From contig JAFWYF010000030.1 of NCBI GenBank assembly GCA_017522785.1, positions 1 to 45,303 of the forward strand: a stretch of DNA of 45,303 nucleotides, read 5' to 3'. Within the stretch, counting starts at the first letter, position 1. Each line of letters starts with the position of its first letter. The notes under the pieces were generated by a model. The model did no database searches. It worked only from the letters and a program-made list of their open reading frames with translations, and was not told the origin of the DNA. The DNA is from Bacteroidaceae bacterium (GTDB lineage: Bacteria > Bacteroidota > Bacteroidia > Bacteroidales > Bacteroidaceae). A program made the translations under genes and the position numbers. Below are positions 9,401-17,176 of this stretch, one piece after another.

Positions 9401-10125
9401 TCGGTATAATAATATGATTCGACAAATTCGGGTTGGAAAGCATCTATTCCACCATCGGCACGGTATACAAAATAGATTTCCTGATTTTGCACATCTATAG
9501 GCTTATAAGAGACAAGTTCACCTGTTCCGGGAAAAGTTGTGCCACCACCTTCGGGAGTTGTTGGACTACCTGTATCAACAGAATTATCATATAAAACACC
9601 TGTTGGAGTGAGTACTATATGTGTAGGAGCCAAAGTGCTTGCACTTGTTACATATGATATAGAAAATGACGTAACACTCTGGTTGAACTTAACATCGAGA
9701 TAGACGTAGTTATCCGGAACATACTGCGGATTTGAATATGCAGAATGATAATACGATTGCCAATCGTAATCATACAGATTTTCTAAAGACCCGTCGCCTA
9801 TTTCCAGCGAATTTGTTGTAATATTATCTACTGTGTATGTAAGTTCCTTATAACTTTTATCGTAAAAGCGTAAATCGGACAATGCAACACCGGGATATTC
9901 ATAATAATAATCGTATGAATTGTTCTCGAGGAAAGTAATACGAATTCCATCGACCGGTGTCTCTACAATAAATTGATTAGAAGTCCACCTATACTTGTTA
10001 CCAATATCACTGCCGGGAAGACCGGTTGCAACATCTATCGGGAACACATCGAACGAAGCCGATTGCGCTGAGAGATTTACTGCAACAGATATAAATGCAA
10101 GAAAAAGGGTAAAAAATCTTTTCAT
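6445..10125 (-). CDS. CotH-family secreted protein with discoidin, dockerin, cohesin-like and T9SS C-terminal domains
   Basis: 1226 residues. Signal peptide MKRFFTLFLAFISVAVNLSAQ. Residues 25-350 are beta-rich and unassigned. About 370-530 resembles an F5/8 type C (discoidin) carbohydrate-binding domain (LDDNPGTCFHTAY, then YKYIKLEQTASEYHNNHMVFAEF). About 560-940 is the CotH kinase-like domain, with the family segments KGRGNTSWGWSKKPYRLKFP near 615 and GPLWDFDWAFGYES near 830. About 950-1012 is a dockerin-like pair (GDVNCNNVLTIEDV, ADVDSNGSVEAVDV), then a cohesin-like sandwich, and a T9SS-like end (NVNVYAVDGRLVKS, LPAGVYVVKGQKV). CotH of Bacillus is an atypical kinase acting on coat proteins; what it modifies in Bacteroidetes is unknown. 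Probably a surface-anchored protein binding glycan or other proteins. Single gene, converging on the glucosaminidase gene. Confidence 0.85.
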   Translation of the reverse strand: MKRFFTLFLAFISVAVNLSAQSASFDVFPIDVATGLPGSDIGNKYRWTSNQFIVETPVDGIRITFLENNSYDYYYEYPGVALSDLRFYDKSYKELTYTVDNITTNSLEIGDGSLENLYDYDWQSYYHSAYSNPQYVPDNYVYLDVKFNQSVTSFSISYVTSASTLAPTHIVLTPTGVLYDNSVDTGSPTTPEGGGTTFPGTGELVSYKPIDVQNQEIYFVYRADGGIDAFQPEFVESYYYTDGDSLCLELKDKGVIKYAIEEYDSLSLVCPELPEMLTYKFNNKYNPNLNVDAIADTLGKGKVDSNMNFSLNAIGKYLTASFNLSDDNAVAYVDTTLQVSKETRMSFKDSVYYVATYPGYNVLQNVKVSDEVWTSPDETVTKITLTGEMLYTNKPSQAGDELYYMLDDNPGTCFHTAYGAAYDASVMPYITITLNEPVSILKFYYMARNFGDYNAKELNLYVSDDNSNWTFVKGFTADDDGLPLYPAGAEYTSPAIDLGGSYKYIKLEQTASEYHNNHMVFAEFALYNVIPGDEEPTKVQDAVYKTIRVPFGRVYTVNVDWLTDKQNSVPRVDIQVDGGYKLIHYDKDTYRDANFKITGYGVYDDFENSVQIKGRGNTSWGWSKKPYRLKFPEKVKPFGLTKGKSWVLLSNHQIGALMANAIAMKVGQLVNAPYTNHIIPVELYMDGTYVGSYMFTEKVGFANNSVDVDESTGYMLELDQYFDETYKFNSANYDLPVNLKEPDLTELELSVAEERFDAIIADFNEFETAVYNGENLEPYADLDALARFMFVNDVVLNQELGHPKSTFLWKENLDSEESKFVFGPLWDFDWAFGYESGHGYCNSGEESSVLNYNMYIEPGFNFFAAIINNESFKKYYYKVWREFVEKDCISELNDFLDEYFNFAKESFVNNENEWPGYSLVASDVKRMQNWLKARNNYLKDNIAEYDITELIYTLLGDVNCNNVLTIEDVTLLVDYVKNGYNALVNRVKADVDSNGSVEAVDVSHTASQLLAAEPVSSLYYYKTPVANATFTAEDFTLVVDEQISMPIALNEIGDEKYIAYQMDVKVPAYLTLVDIVAGDCASGHNIMYNPLNEDTYRVVVYSDDNSAFISGESVAQLVLSANDIAIEDELAVSVSNVLVMNEENHEKRVGDFAANFSISTAVLTPEALMSVRGGNCLTISVTEAENVNVYAVDGRLVKSMHVDAGTTKVNLPAGVYVVKGQKVIIF

Positions 10126-10290
10126 ATCTATTAATTTTTCTTTTCAAAATAGTATAAAAAACAGTAAGAAGTTGTTATTACAGTGTTTAAAAAACCTTAC
10201 TTCGCTTAATTTTGCAAATATATCTCTTTTTATTGAAAAAAATGCTTTAAATATTAAAATTCATTGAATTAAAGAAAATTATAAGTGAAA

Positions 10291-10740
10291 CTACAGGCAT
10301 ATATCATATTCCAGCCTTAGCTGTTCCATAAGTTCTTTAACACTAACAATTTCGTTGCATCGCCATGCATTTGCCCCACAAAAAGCGTAACCATGCTCCA
10401 TGCGTCCTTTATATGCATTATAAAGGGCCAACATTATGCAATAGGGGCTATCTACGACATTACACGTTTTGATACAATTGAATGGACACTGCTTTGGTTT
10501 ACATTCACCATGCGCTACCCTATCGAGGAATTTACCTATTATAGCTCGCCCGGGCATACCGACAGGGCTATTTATTATATCAATATTTTCCTTTGTTGCC
10601 GATAAATACGATTGTTTAAACTCTATTGAAGCATCACACTCATCTGTTACAACAAACCGTGTACCCATTTGGAACAGATTAGTTTGGCCACACGTGCCGA
10701 CGAAACAATTGGTACAAGTTTGGTTTTTTTGTTCAAAGGG
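10291..10740 (-). pseudogene. Nitronate monooxygenase-family flavin oxidoreductase remnant with internal deletion
   Basis: The last 125 codons (10668-10291) match the C-terminal third of the large Bacteroidales NMO/2-nitropropane dioxygenase-like proteins: MGTRFVVTDECDAS, SPVGMPGRAI, a cysteine cluster CPFNCIKTC, and AFCGANAWRCNEIVSVKEL. Just upstream, in another frame, is KTKLVPIVSSARVAKLICSK, a segment that normally lies some 80 residues earlier. The two are joined at 10665-10670, where AAATGG serves both the Lys-Trp end of the first and the start of the second: a deletion with microhomology. An A7 tract (10730-10724, minus) marks a probable further frameshift, and the N-terminal half with the start is absent. 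The FMN-binding GGH region is lost. The C-terminal open frame could be called a gene, but it lacks a catalytic domain. Confidence 0.8.
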
Positions 10741-11049
10741 GTTATAAACAAAAATATGTGGTAAAAACCTCCTATTTGTGACGTAATTAATATAAGAAAA
10801 ATAGAACCATTGATATTATTTACAAGGCTACACTATCAAAAAAACAGGATATATAATATAAATAAATTCTTTCGTACCATTTTTATGAGAATAACTATTT
10901 CGCAGGTCGCGATAAATACTTACCTTTGCAACGTCTAAATATATAAGGTATAAACAGATAGATGTATCTCTATCGAACACCAATTTACCATAAGAGATAT
11001 TCGACACATTCTTATTATTGAGATTTATTAACCATAAAAACAGTTTAAT
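10741..11049. other. 309-base spacer between the NMO remnant and the 11050 gene
   Basis: AT-rich, with no convincing gene, RNA or hairpin. The left edge may still hold decayed NMO sequence on the minus strand. The right half holds the promoter and a leader of about 115 bases for the gene at 11050. Confidence 0.5.
10897..10928 (+). promoter_or_regulatory. Promoter for the 11050 gene
   Basis: TACCTTTG at 10921-10928 fits TAnnTTTG exactly. A TTCG at 10898-10901, about 20 bases upstream, is a possible weak -33 element. The next 115 bases are untranslated leader. Confidence 0.45.
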
Positions 11050-13116
11050 ATGAGAAAATTTTTACTTTCACTCGTTTGCCTATTTGCTCTGACAGCCTAT
11101 AGTGCAGATACTTACACCCACACCTTTACCAGTAGCGAAGGCTTCACAACAGAGGGTGGTACAATAACATTAAGTGATTTCAATTGGGTTGCTACCGGTT
11201 GCGATTTCATTGGTTTTGACAACAACGGTCGTGGCGTACAAATTGGAAGCGGAAATAAACCCGCCCTAAGTTACAGCATTAGTTCAACCGATTTCTCGGC
11301 ATTCACAATTAAGAGCGTAACCATAAACAGTAGTACAGCTAGTAAGAGTGATGCCACAATGACTATTAAGGTTGGCGACAAGGAGTCTGAGGCGTATACA
11401 TTAAAAAGCAGTGCAGCCGATTATAAGTTCGAGTGCGAGGATGCCAAAGGTGATATCGTTATCAGCTGGTCGCAAGAGACCAAAAAGGCTCTTTACCTTC
11501 TTTCTATTACAGTGGAATATGTTATGCCTGCCGACATGGTAACTGTTCCCACACCTACATTCAATGTCGAGAGTGGAATCTTTGCAGACCAAGTAAAAGT
11601 TTCAGTTGAAACAACAAACCAAGAGGCTAAGATCTATTATACTCTTGACGGAACAACTCCCAGTTACGAAGATTATAAAGCAGAAATAGGCTCAACCCAA
11701 CGTAGCAGCTACTACGTTAGAGAGTTCACATTAACAGAGACAACAACCATAAAAGCTATCGCTGTGCTTGAGGGCGATGAGATTTCATATAGTAGCAAGG
11801 TTGCCGAGGCTACATATACAATATACCCCGGTGTTGCTTACGTTCCTGCCAGCGAAATTGTTTCCGGTTCGAGATATGCATTTATTGTTGAAGATGGTAT
11901 TGCCAACCCCGGTGCCGAGAATAGTAAATATTCATATTTGAATGTTACAGATATCACAAACGTTGGAAACTATGTAAAGGACATTGAACGTAACAGTTTT
12001 ACATTTACAGCAACAGAAGGTGGCTTTACCATACAAGACCATTTTGGACGTTACCTATACAAGAACGAGGACACCTATAAGAACTTTAACTTTGCAGAAG
12101 AGTTGCCCGAGAAAGGCGGTGTATGGAGTGTTACATTTGCAGACGGAACTGCTAAAATTGTAAATGTTCTTACATCTAAAACAGTTTATTACTCGAAAGG
12201 ATATACAAGCTTTGGATGCTATGCAGAAACTGATGTTAAAGAGGATATGACTCTTCCTACAGTATACGTTAAACGCGATGTTCCAACAGCAACAATTACA
12301 CCTGCAGCAAAGAGCACTCTCGATAAATTCCAGACTATTACAATTACATGTGCAAATGGATTGAAAGTTAGTGATAACTTTAAGGCTGTTGCAACAAACG
12401 GTATGCCTGCATCATACGGTGGTTGGAAATATGACATGACCATTACACAAGAGAATGATAACACTATAACATTGAGCACTGCAGAGCCTATTACCGGTAA
12501 CATGACTTTCTGGGTACAGATTACAGGAAAGATATACATGGACCCCGAAATATTAAACATCCCAATGGAAATTCCTTCAGTAGGTATAGAGTACACCACT
12601 AAGGAAGAGGTTCCTGCAGCTACAATAGATAAGATTTCACCCGAAAACAACTCTGTAGTAGAATCACTTTCATATATAAAGTTCACATTCAGCTACTATG
12701 CCGGTGCAAGCGAAGATGAGACATTGTTACCCAAACTTTACAAAGAGGGAGATAGCGACAATCTGATAGCTGTTGAGTACACAACAATGACAGAAGATGG
12801 AAACGGACACATCGACATGATGGATGGTGCTCTAAAGGTTACAGAACCAATTACAACCAACGGTACATATATACTTGAGATTCCTACCGGTTACTTCATC
12901 GACGGTTACGGGAACAACATCGAGGGTGTAACTCTTAAATATACTGTACAAAACGATGGCACAGGCATTGAAGATGTTGTTACAGAAAATGCAAACGGCT
13001 GGGTTGTTTACAACGTTCTTGGCGTTAAAGTAATGGAAACCACAGATGCCACAGAGCTCAACACACTTGCAAAAGGCTTGTACATCATTAACGGAGTTAA
13101 GACAATTGTTAAGTAA
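11050..13116 (+). CDS. Secreted multidomain protein with chitobiase-type C-terminal fold and T9SS-like tail
   Basis: 688 residues; signal peptide MRKFLLSLVCLFALTAYSAD. Residues about 20-155 form a beta-sandwich of a type often found in secreted Bacteroidales proteins. About 165-260 resembles the CHB_HEX_C (chitobiase/beta-hexosaminidase C-terminal) domain: VPTPTFNVESGIFADQ, then AKIYYTLDGTTPSYEDY. About 265-400 looks like a ricin- or fascin-like binding unit (YVPASEIVSGSRYAFIVED, FGRYLYKNED). Two Ig-like segments follow. The end (GWVVYNVLGVKVME, LAKGLYIINGVKTIVK) resembles the short T9SS tails of Prevotella-like proteins. There is no catalytic domain, so a binding or structural surface role is most likely. 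Single gene, own promoter and terminator. Confidence 0.7.
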   Translation: MRKFLLSLVCLFALTAYSADTYTHTFTSSEGFTTEGGTITLSDFNWVATGCDFIGFDNNGRGVQIGSGNKPALSYSISSTDFSAFTIKSVTINSSTASKSDATMTIKVGDKESEAYTLKSSAADYKFECEDAKGDIVISWSQETKKALYLLSITVEYVMPADMVTVPTPTFNVESGIFADQVKVSVETTNQEAKIYYTLDGTTPSYEDYKAEIGSTQRSSYYVREFTLTETTTIKAIAVLEGDEISYSSKVAEATYTIYPGVAYVPASEIVSGSRYAFIVEDGIANPGAENSKYSYLNVTDITNVGNYVKDIERNSFTFTATEGGFTIQDHFGRYLYKNEDTYKNFNFAEELPEKGGVWSVTFADGTAKIVNVLTSKTVYYSKGYTSFGCYAETDVKEDMTLPTVYVKRDVPTATITPAAKSTLDKFQTITITCANGLKVSDNFKAVATNGMPASYGGWKYDMTITQENDNTITLSTAEPITGNMTFWVQITGKIYMDPEILNIPMEIPSVGIEYTTKEEVPAATIDKISPENNSVVESLSYIKFTFSYYAGASEDETLLPKLYKEGDSDNLIAVEYTTMTEDGNGHIDMMDGALKVTEPITTNGTYILEIPTGYFIDGYGNNIEGVTLKYTVQNDGTGIEDVVTENANGWVVYNVLGVKVMETTDATELNTLAKGLYIINGVKTIVK

Positions 13117-13134
13117 GCAAAGCTAACATATAGC

Positions 13135-13167
13135 AAAAAAGCAGAATTCATTGAATTCTGCTTTTTT
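13135..13167. terminator. Bidirectional terminator
   Basis: Perfect 16-base inverted repeat (AAAAAAGCAGAATTCA and its complement) with a one-base centre, giving U-runs on both strands. It ends the 11050 gene and the minus-strand susC operon that reads toward it. Confidence 0.85.
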
Positions 13168-13186
13168 TATTTATTGTAAGTATCCG

Positions 13187-13396
13187 TTATTTTCCAACTG
13201 ATGAGAGCGCTGTTTTTATCTTATCCAAAAATTCATTTCCATCTTTAGTAGCTCCAACAACAGAACACAAAGGAGTGCCATCTGATTCGAATATGACGTA
13301 AGTAGGATATATCTCTACACTGTTCTCTTTTGCAACTTGTGCGGGATTGTTACACGAGCAAAGAGCTATTGCAATAAGAATAATACTCTTGTTCTT
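13187..13396 (-). pseudogene. Thioredoxin-fold C-terminal remnant
   Basis: About 70 codons read KSIILIAIALCSCNN, AKENSVEIYPTYVIFESDG, and a last helix FLDKIKTALSSVGK before TAA. The pattern IYPTYVIFESDG with a cis-proline is the C-terminal half of a thioredoxin-like domain. The Trp-Cys-x-x-Cys half is missing and I find no ATG, GTG or TTG start in frame. It sits just downstream of the intact TlpA-like gene, so it looks like the tail of a lost second thioredoxin gene of the same operon. A short lipoprotein using a rare start codon is possible but less likely. Confidence 0.55.
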
Positions 13397-13409
13397 ATTA
13401 TCGTTGTAT

Positions 13410-14522
13410 TTATTTTTGTTTCAGTGTTTTCTCAACAAGTTCTCTCAAGCCACTATCGGGGCCCGGAGCAAATGCACTAACTATATTTCCTTTACTATCT
13501 ATTACTATATAACGTGGAACTCCACTCACATTATAATTAACCTCAAAATCGGAAGCATATACTGTTCCTGTAATAAGATTAATCATTCCATTCATTTTAT
13601 ATTTGTCCAATGTCGATGCCCAATGAGCCTTTTTGCCTCTACGGTCTATTGACACTGTTATAAACTCAACCAAAGGATTTGTCTTATAATCCTCTTTTAA
13701 CTGCATGAATGCCGGCATCTTCTTTAGGCAACTGCTACACCATGTTGCCCACACATCTATAACAAGGATTTTCCCCAGAAAATCCTGAAATGAATAGATT
13801 TTACCATCTCTATCGGAGAATGTGGGATTTGGTGCTACCTTTCCATCCATTATTGGAATATACTTTTTGTATAGCTCCAATATGTCATTTTTGACGTTGC
13901 AATTTTCAACATTTTTTTCAATGATGGGCAACAAATCGTAAAACTCTTTTGTGCATCCACCATTATTAATTGGAAATTTCATCTTCTCGAGATATACTTG
14001 ATGCAATAAACTGTTTTTTGAAGAAAAAATATCATGCAGTTTAGCATAATCGTTGCTATTTATAGCTCTGATAGGGAAAAATATCGTAATGGTTAGCCCA
14101 TCGCGTGAGGCATCGAAACTACAGCCACGCTTCATCGCTTGCAACATAAAATAGTGGTCGGTAAACTTCTCTATCTTCACATGTTGCATAAATGATTTTA
14201 CAACATCATTGTCGAAGGAAATCTTTTCTATTTTGCCGGGCAGAAGATTGATATCCTCATTTTTACCTTTGCATTTTATGATATATTCGCCACTGTACCA
14301 TATCATATTACACATATTCTCGGTTGTAGCGACACTATCACATAGGGGTATGCCGGCTTTTACTTCGTCAAAAAATTGTACAAGCTCACCGGCACTATTA
14401 AACGTCTTGTTTTGCCACAATTCTTTAATAGGACCGCGCTCTGCACATGCTTGCACAACACACATTAGTAACCCAACGGTTACGAAAAGTGATTTTCTAT
14501 ACGAGAAATTTTGGAAAAGCAT
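13410..14522 (-). CDS. TlpA-like thiol-disulfide oxidoreductase
   Basis: 370 residues from ATG 14522-14520. The N-terminal signal ends in a possible lipobox (VVQAC, Cys26). Residues 30-225 are a helical/mixed domain of the kind that precedes thioredoxin in Bacteroidales TlpA-like proteins; I cannot name it. Residues about 228-370 are the thioredoxin fold with WATWCSSCLKKMP (Cys262, Cys265) and the cis-proline segment NVSGVPRYIVIDSKG. It probably reduces or isomerises disulfides in the periplasm. Last intact gene of the susC-susD-lipoprotein-tlpA operon, 17 bases after the previous stop. Its presence suggests that the imported substrate or the surface partners contain disulfides, for example peptides. 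Confidence 0.85.
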   Translation of the reverse strand: MLFQNFSYRKSLFVTVGLLMCVVQACAERGPIKELWQNKTFNSAGELVQFFDEVKAGIPLCDSVATTENMCNMIWYSGEYIIKCKGKNEDINLLPGKIEKISFDNDVVKSFMQHVKIEKFTDHYFMLQAMKRGCSFDASRDGLTITIFFPIRAINSNDYAKLHDIFSSKNSLLHQVYLEKMKFPINNGGCTKEFYDLLPIIEKNVENCNVKNDILELYKKYIPIMDGKVAPNPTFSDRDGKIYSFQDFLGKILVIDVWATWCSSCLKKMPAFMQLKEDYKTNPLVEFITVSIDRRGKKAHWASTLDKYKMNGMINLITGTVYASDFEVNYNVSGVPRYIVIDSKGNIVSAFAPGPDSGLRELVEKTLKQK

Positions 14523-14539
14523 AAGAGACTATAAGTTAA

Positions 14540-15586
14540 TTATTTATCTAAGCCCTTTGCTATACCTACAAGGTCTATTCCGTAGGTCTCCTTCATTAAA
14601 TTAACGACTAAGTCGTATTTCTCCTTTATCATAGGATACTTCTCGATAGAATAACGTTCTGCAAATTCATCGGGAGTGAGCCACATTGCATTTCTAATAA
14701 ATGCTCCAAACAAATCATAGCCCCTCTCTCCATCTCCTATATTCTTTTTGTGCCAAGAATCGGTATGTTTTACCACCAATGTGGGTCTCCAAACATCATC
14801 TGAATTTCCTGTCGTTGCAAAATGATAATAGATATCATCGGGGAAACCTAATTTATAATTATAGTACTCCGATTCAGGATTATCATAAATTAAAGTATCC
14901 TTTTCACTGAATACATAGCCGGACCAAAACTCGTCAGGGGTGATTATATCACCTTTAGACCTTGCATTCCATATTGCTTTATTCATGAACATACAGCGCT
15001 GTTTCTTAATAGATAACTCATCGCTACCACCATTCACAACATCGTCTTTGAAGCTTATAGCCCAATTATCGAAATTACCCAATTTAATAGATTCGAATTT
15101 TTCGCTATCGGTTCCGGGAGTACTACTTTCGTCCTCCTCTCCTTCGCTAAAATCACGTGGCTCTGAGCGCAGATTATCTATCATATATATCTTAACAGGG
15201 AACGTAGATTGCGCAAACTCAGGAGTTATATTGGGGAAAATATAATTGTAGAAAAAATTCACATAGAACGGCAAATATTCATCTGGCAGATTCCAGACAC
15301 CATTTTCACGCTCTTCCTTTGGACCTCCAACATAAACCGGGCCTGTTCCTGTTGATGTCCATTCGCGGTTCAGGTCTTGTTCTGTAATATCTTTATATAG
15401 AAGATATACTCCGTACTCTTCGCTTATCTGTTTTATGAGAGCATCATACTCGCTATCTCCTTGTGGGAATGCTCCACGAATAGGTGAATAGTTTCCCGAT
15501 GGGGTAATATTCTCATCTTCGTTACAAGAAACAAAAGCAAACACTCCCGCAACCATTGCAAGAGTAATATATATATATCGTTTCAT
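14540..15586 (-). CDS. Lipoprotein related to putative zinc-binding metallopeptidases (Mx1) without the HExxH motif
   Basis: 348 residues from ATG 15586-15584 (MKRYIYITLAMVAGVFAFVSC, lipobox with lipid-anchor cysteine); another ATG lies three codons upstream. SusCD operons of Bacteroidales often carry a putative zinc-binding metallopeptidase lipoprotein in this position. The order here fits that family: an opening EYDALIKQISEEYGVYLLYK, a middle helix LPFYVNFFYNYIFP, and a closing KYDLVVNLMKETYGIDL that is strikingly like the family end. Where those proteins have HExxH this one reads MNKAIWNARSKGD, so zinc ligands and catalytic glutamate appear lost. Likely a surface binding protein derived from a peptidase. 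Family assignment is from memory of the pattern and needs a profile search. Confidence 0.6.
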   Translation of the reverse strand: MKRYIYITLAMVAGVFAFVSCNEDENITPSGNYSPIRGAFPQGDSEYDALIKQISEEYGVYLLYKDITEQDLNREWTSTGTGPVYVGGPKEERENGVWNLPDEYLPFYVNFFYNYIFPNITPEFAQSTFPVKIYMIDNLRSEPRDFSEGEEDESSTPGTDSEKFESIKLGNFDNWAISFKDDVVNGGSDELSIKKQRCMFMNKAIWNARSKGDIITPDEFWSGYVFSEKDTLIYDNPESEYYNYKLGFPDDIYYHFATTGNSDDVWRPTLVVKHTDSWHKKNIGDGERGYDLFGAFIRNAMWLTPDEFAERYSIEKYPMIKEKYDLVVNLMKETYGIDLVGIAKGLDK

Positions 15587-15607
15587 ACTATTCATATATT
15601 TTATTTA

Positions 15608-17164
15608 TTATTGGACAGTTACTGTTTCGGGAATTCGCTTTTCGGGCAAGTCGTTCTGTATTAGTGAGGCATTAAGTTCCAAAGCCTCATCGGGTATTGG
15701 CAGAGTGTAGAGTGAATCTCTCTCTTGCAAATGATAGGTACTTATGTTCTTATCATCGTCGTACCATGTGTGGCTTATTGCCGGCATACCCCAACGGCGC
15801 AAATCGAACCAACGATGTCCTTCGAAACAGAGTTCACGACGACGTTCTTCTCTTACGAAGGATATGAGTTCTTCATCGGTTGTATATTCATAAGGTTCAT
15901 AATCCTCGGAGCCGAAACGCTTTACCGTTAATTCGTTAAGTGCGGCAACTGCATCTGCAGAGTTTGCGCCACCCAACATTGCCTTTGCCTCGGCGTAGTT
16001 CAGATAGGCCTCTGAAAGTCTTAAACAACGACCAAATTGACCAACGACATTCTGTGGGAGGAATCTTCCTGTGTCGTAGTTCACCTTACCGTATGCCATA
16101 TACATTAGTTTGTTGCCACCCATATTATCGGGTGCCTGAATAATATATCTCAATTTTCGAAGGTCGGCACCATCGAAACAATCAAGCAAACTTTTTGATG
16201 CTTGGAAATAGGCATGCATTCTGCCTGTTTCTGTTGTTTGGTTTGCATAATCGTGTGTCCATTGGAACATATCTCTTATGCTTCCATAGGGCCAAATAGT
16301 TTCACTCGATGAATATGAAGAAAATACAACATAATTGCGTACAGAGCCATTATATAAAGGCACAGTATTTAAATCGAGCAGAGCAAATCGATTATCTTTC
16401 ATAACATACTCGGCATATTCTGCAGCTTTCTCCCAGTTTTCCATGTAGAGATAGGTACGTGAGAGCAACAGTTGCACCATAGGCAAACTTGTACGGAAGT
16501 TTTTATCCCATTGCAAGTCGCTAGGCAAAGCTTTGTATGCCTCTTCGGCAACATGCAAATCGAGAAGTATCTGTTGGTAAACCTCTTTTACAGTTTTTCT
16601 TTTCAAATAGTCGTTACTCTCTTCTATGCCACTGTTTAACTTCAAAGGAACACCTAATGAATCGGGCAAATAGTTGTATGGAGGTCCGTAGAGGTTTACA
16701 AGATTAAAGTAGTAAAATGCACGAAGGGCATGCGCTTGCGCTTTTACCTTATTCATATTATCTTCGGTATCTGACACCTCGGGAAGATAATCTATAACAG
16801 CATTTGCGCCCAAAATAACCTCATAAAAACATTCGTACTGATTTATAATTCCTGCACCGGCCTCTTCCATCATTCGATACATGTCGGGTTGCCAAGAGAA
16901 TGCTGCAAGATATTTGTTTCCATCGAAGCCAGCAATTGGCTTTTGATATGGAGCTGCCTCAATATCATCATCTAATAAATTAAGAAATGCATTGAAACCA
17001 ATCATATCGTTACGCATATATGCTCCGCCCAACAATAGTTCATTTAGCGAGACAGCATCATCGGGTACAAACTCGCTTTTTGAACTTGGCTCCAGAAAAT
17101 CTCCGCAACCGGTTAATACAAAAGTTGCGCACAATATTACTATAATATATTTTTTCATTTTCAT
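15608..17164 (-). CDS. SusD/RagB family outer-membrane substrate-binding lipoprotein
   Basis: 518 residues; ATG 17164-17162, or ATG 17158-17156 two codons later. MKMKKYIIVILCATFVLTGC is a lipoprotein signal with lipobox LTGC. The family core is clear: AQAHALRAFYYFNLVNLYGPP near residue 150, KEVYQQILLDLHVAEEAYKAL, the C-terminal LRLSEAYLNYAEAKAML, and EERRRELCFEGHRWFDLRRW, ending with TLPIPDEALELN. SusD lids the SusC channel and captures substrate at the cell surface. It begins 12 bases after the susC stop. With no glycoside hydrolase in the operon and a peptidase-like lipoprotein and thioredoxin downstream, a peptide substrate is as likely as a glycan. Confidence 0.96.
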   Translation of the reverse strand: MKMKKYIIVILCATFVLTGCGDFLEPSSKSEFVPDDAVSLNELLLGGAYMRNDMIGFNAFLNLLDDDIEAAPYQKPIAGFDGNKYLAAFSWQPDMYRMMEEAGAGIINQYECFYEVILGANAVIDYLPEVSDTEDNMNKVKAQAHALRAFYYFNLVNLYGPPYNYLPDSLGVPLKLNSGIEESNDYLKRKTVKEVYQQILLDLHVAEEAYKALPSDLQWDKNFRTSLPMVQLLLSRTYLYMENWEKAAEYAEYVMKDNRFALLDLNTVPLYNGSVRNYVVFSSYSSSETIWPYGSIRDMFQWTHDYANQTTETGRMHAYFQASKSLLDCFDGADLRKLRYIIQAPDNMGGNKLMYMAYGKVNYDTGRFLPQNVVGQFGRCLRLSEAYLNYAEAKAMLGGANSADAVAALNELTVKRFGSEDYEPYEYTTDEELISFVREERRRELCFEGHRWFDLRRWGMPAISHTWYDDDKNISTYHLQERDSLYTLPIPDEALELNASLIQNDLPEKRIPETVTVQ

Positions 17165-17176
17165 TGTCTCTGCTTT

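Noticed and set aside
6445-10125. Sporulation link from the CotH domain
   Set aside because: CotH-like domains are widespread in secreted non-sporulating bacterial proteins; nothing else here is spore-related.
10291-10668. The 125-codon NMO C-terminal frame as a functional small gene
   Set aside because: It lacks FMN-binding and catalytic regions and is preceded by a recognisable upstream fragment in another frame.
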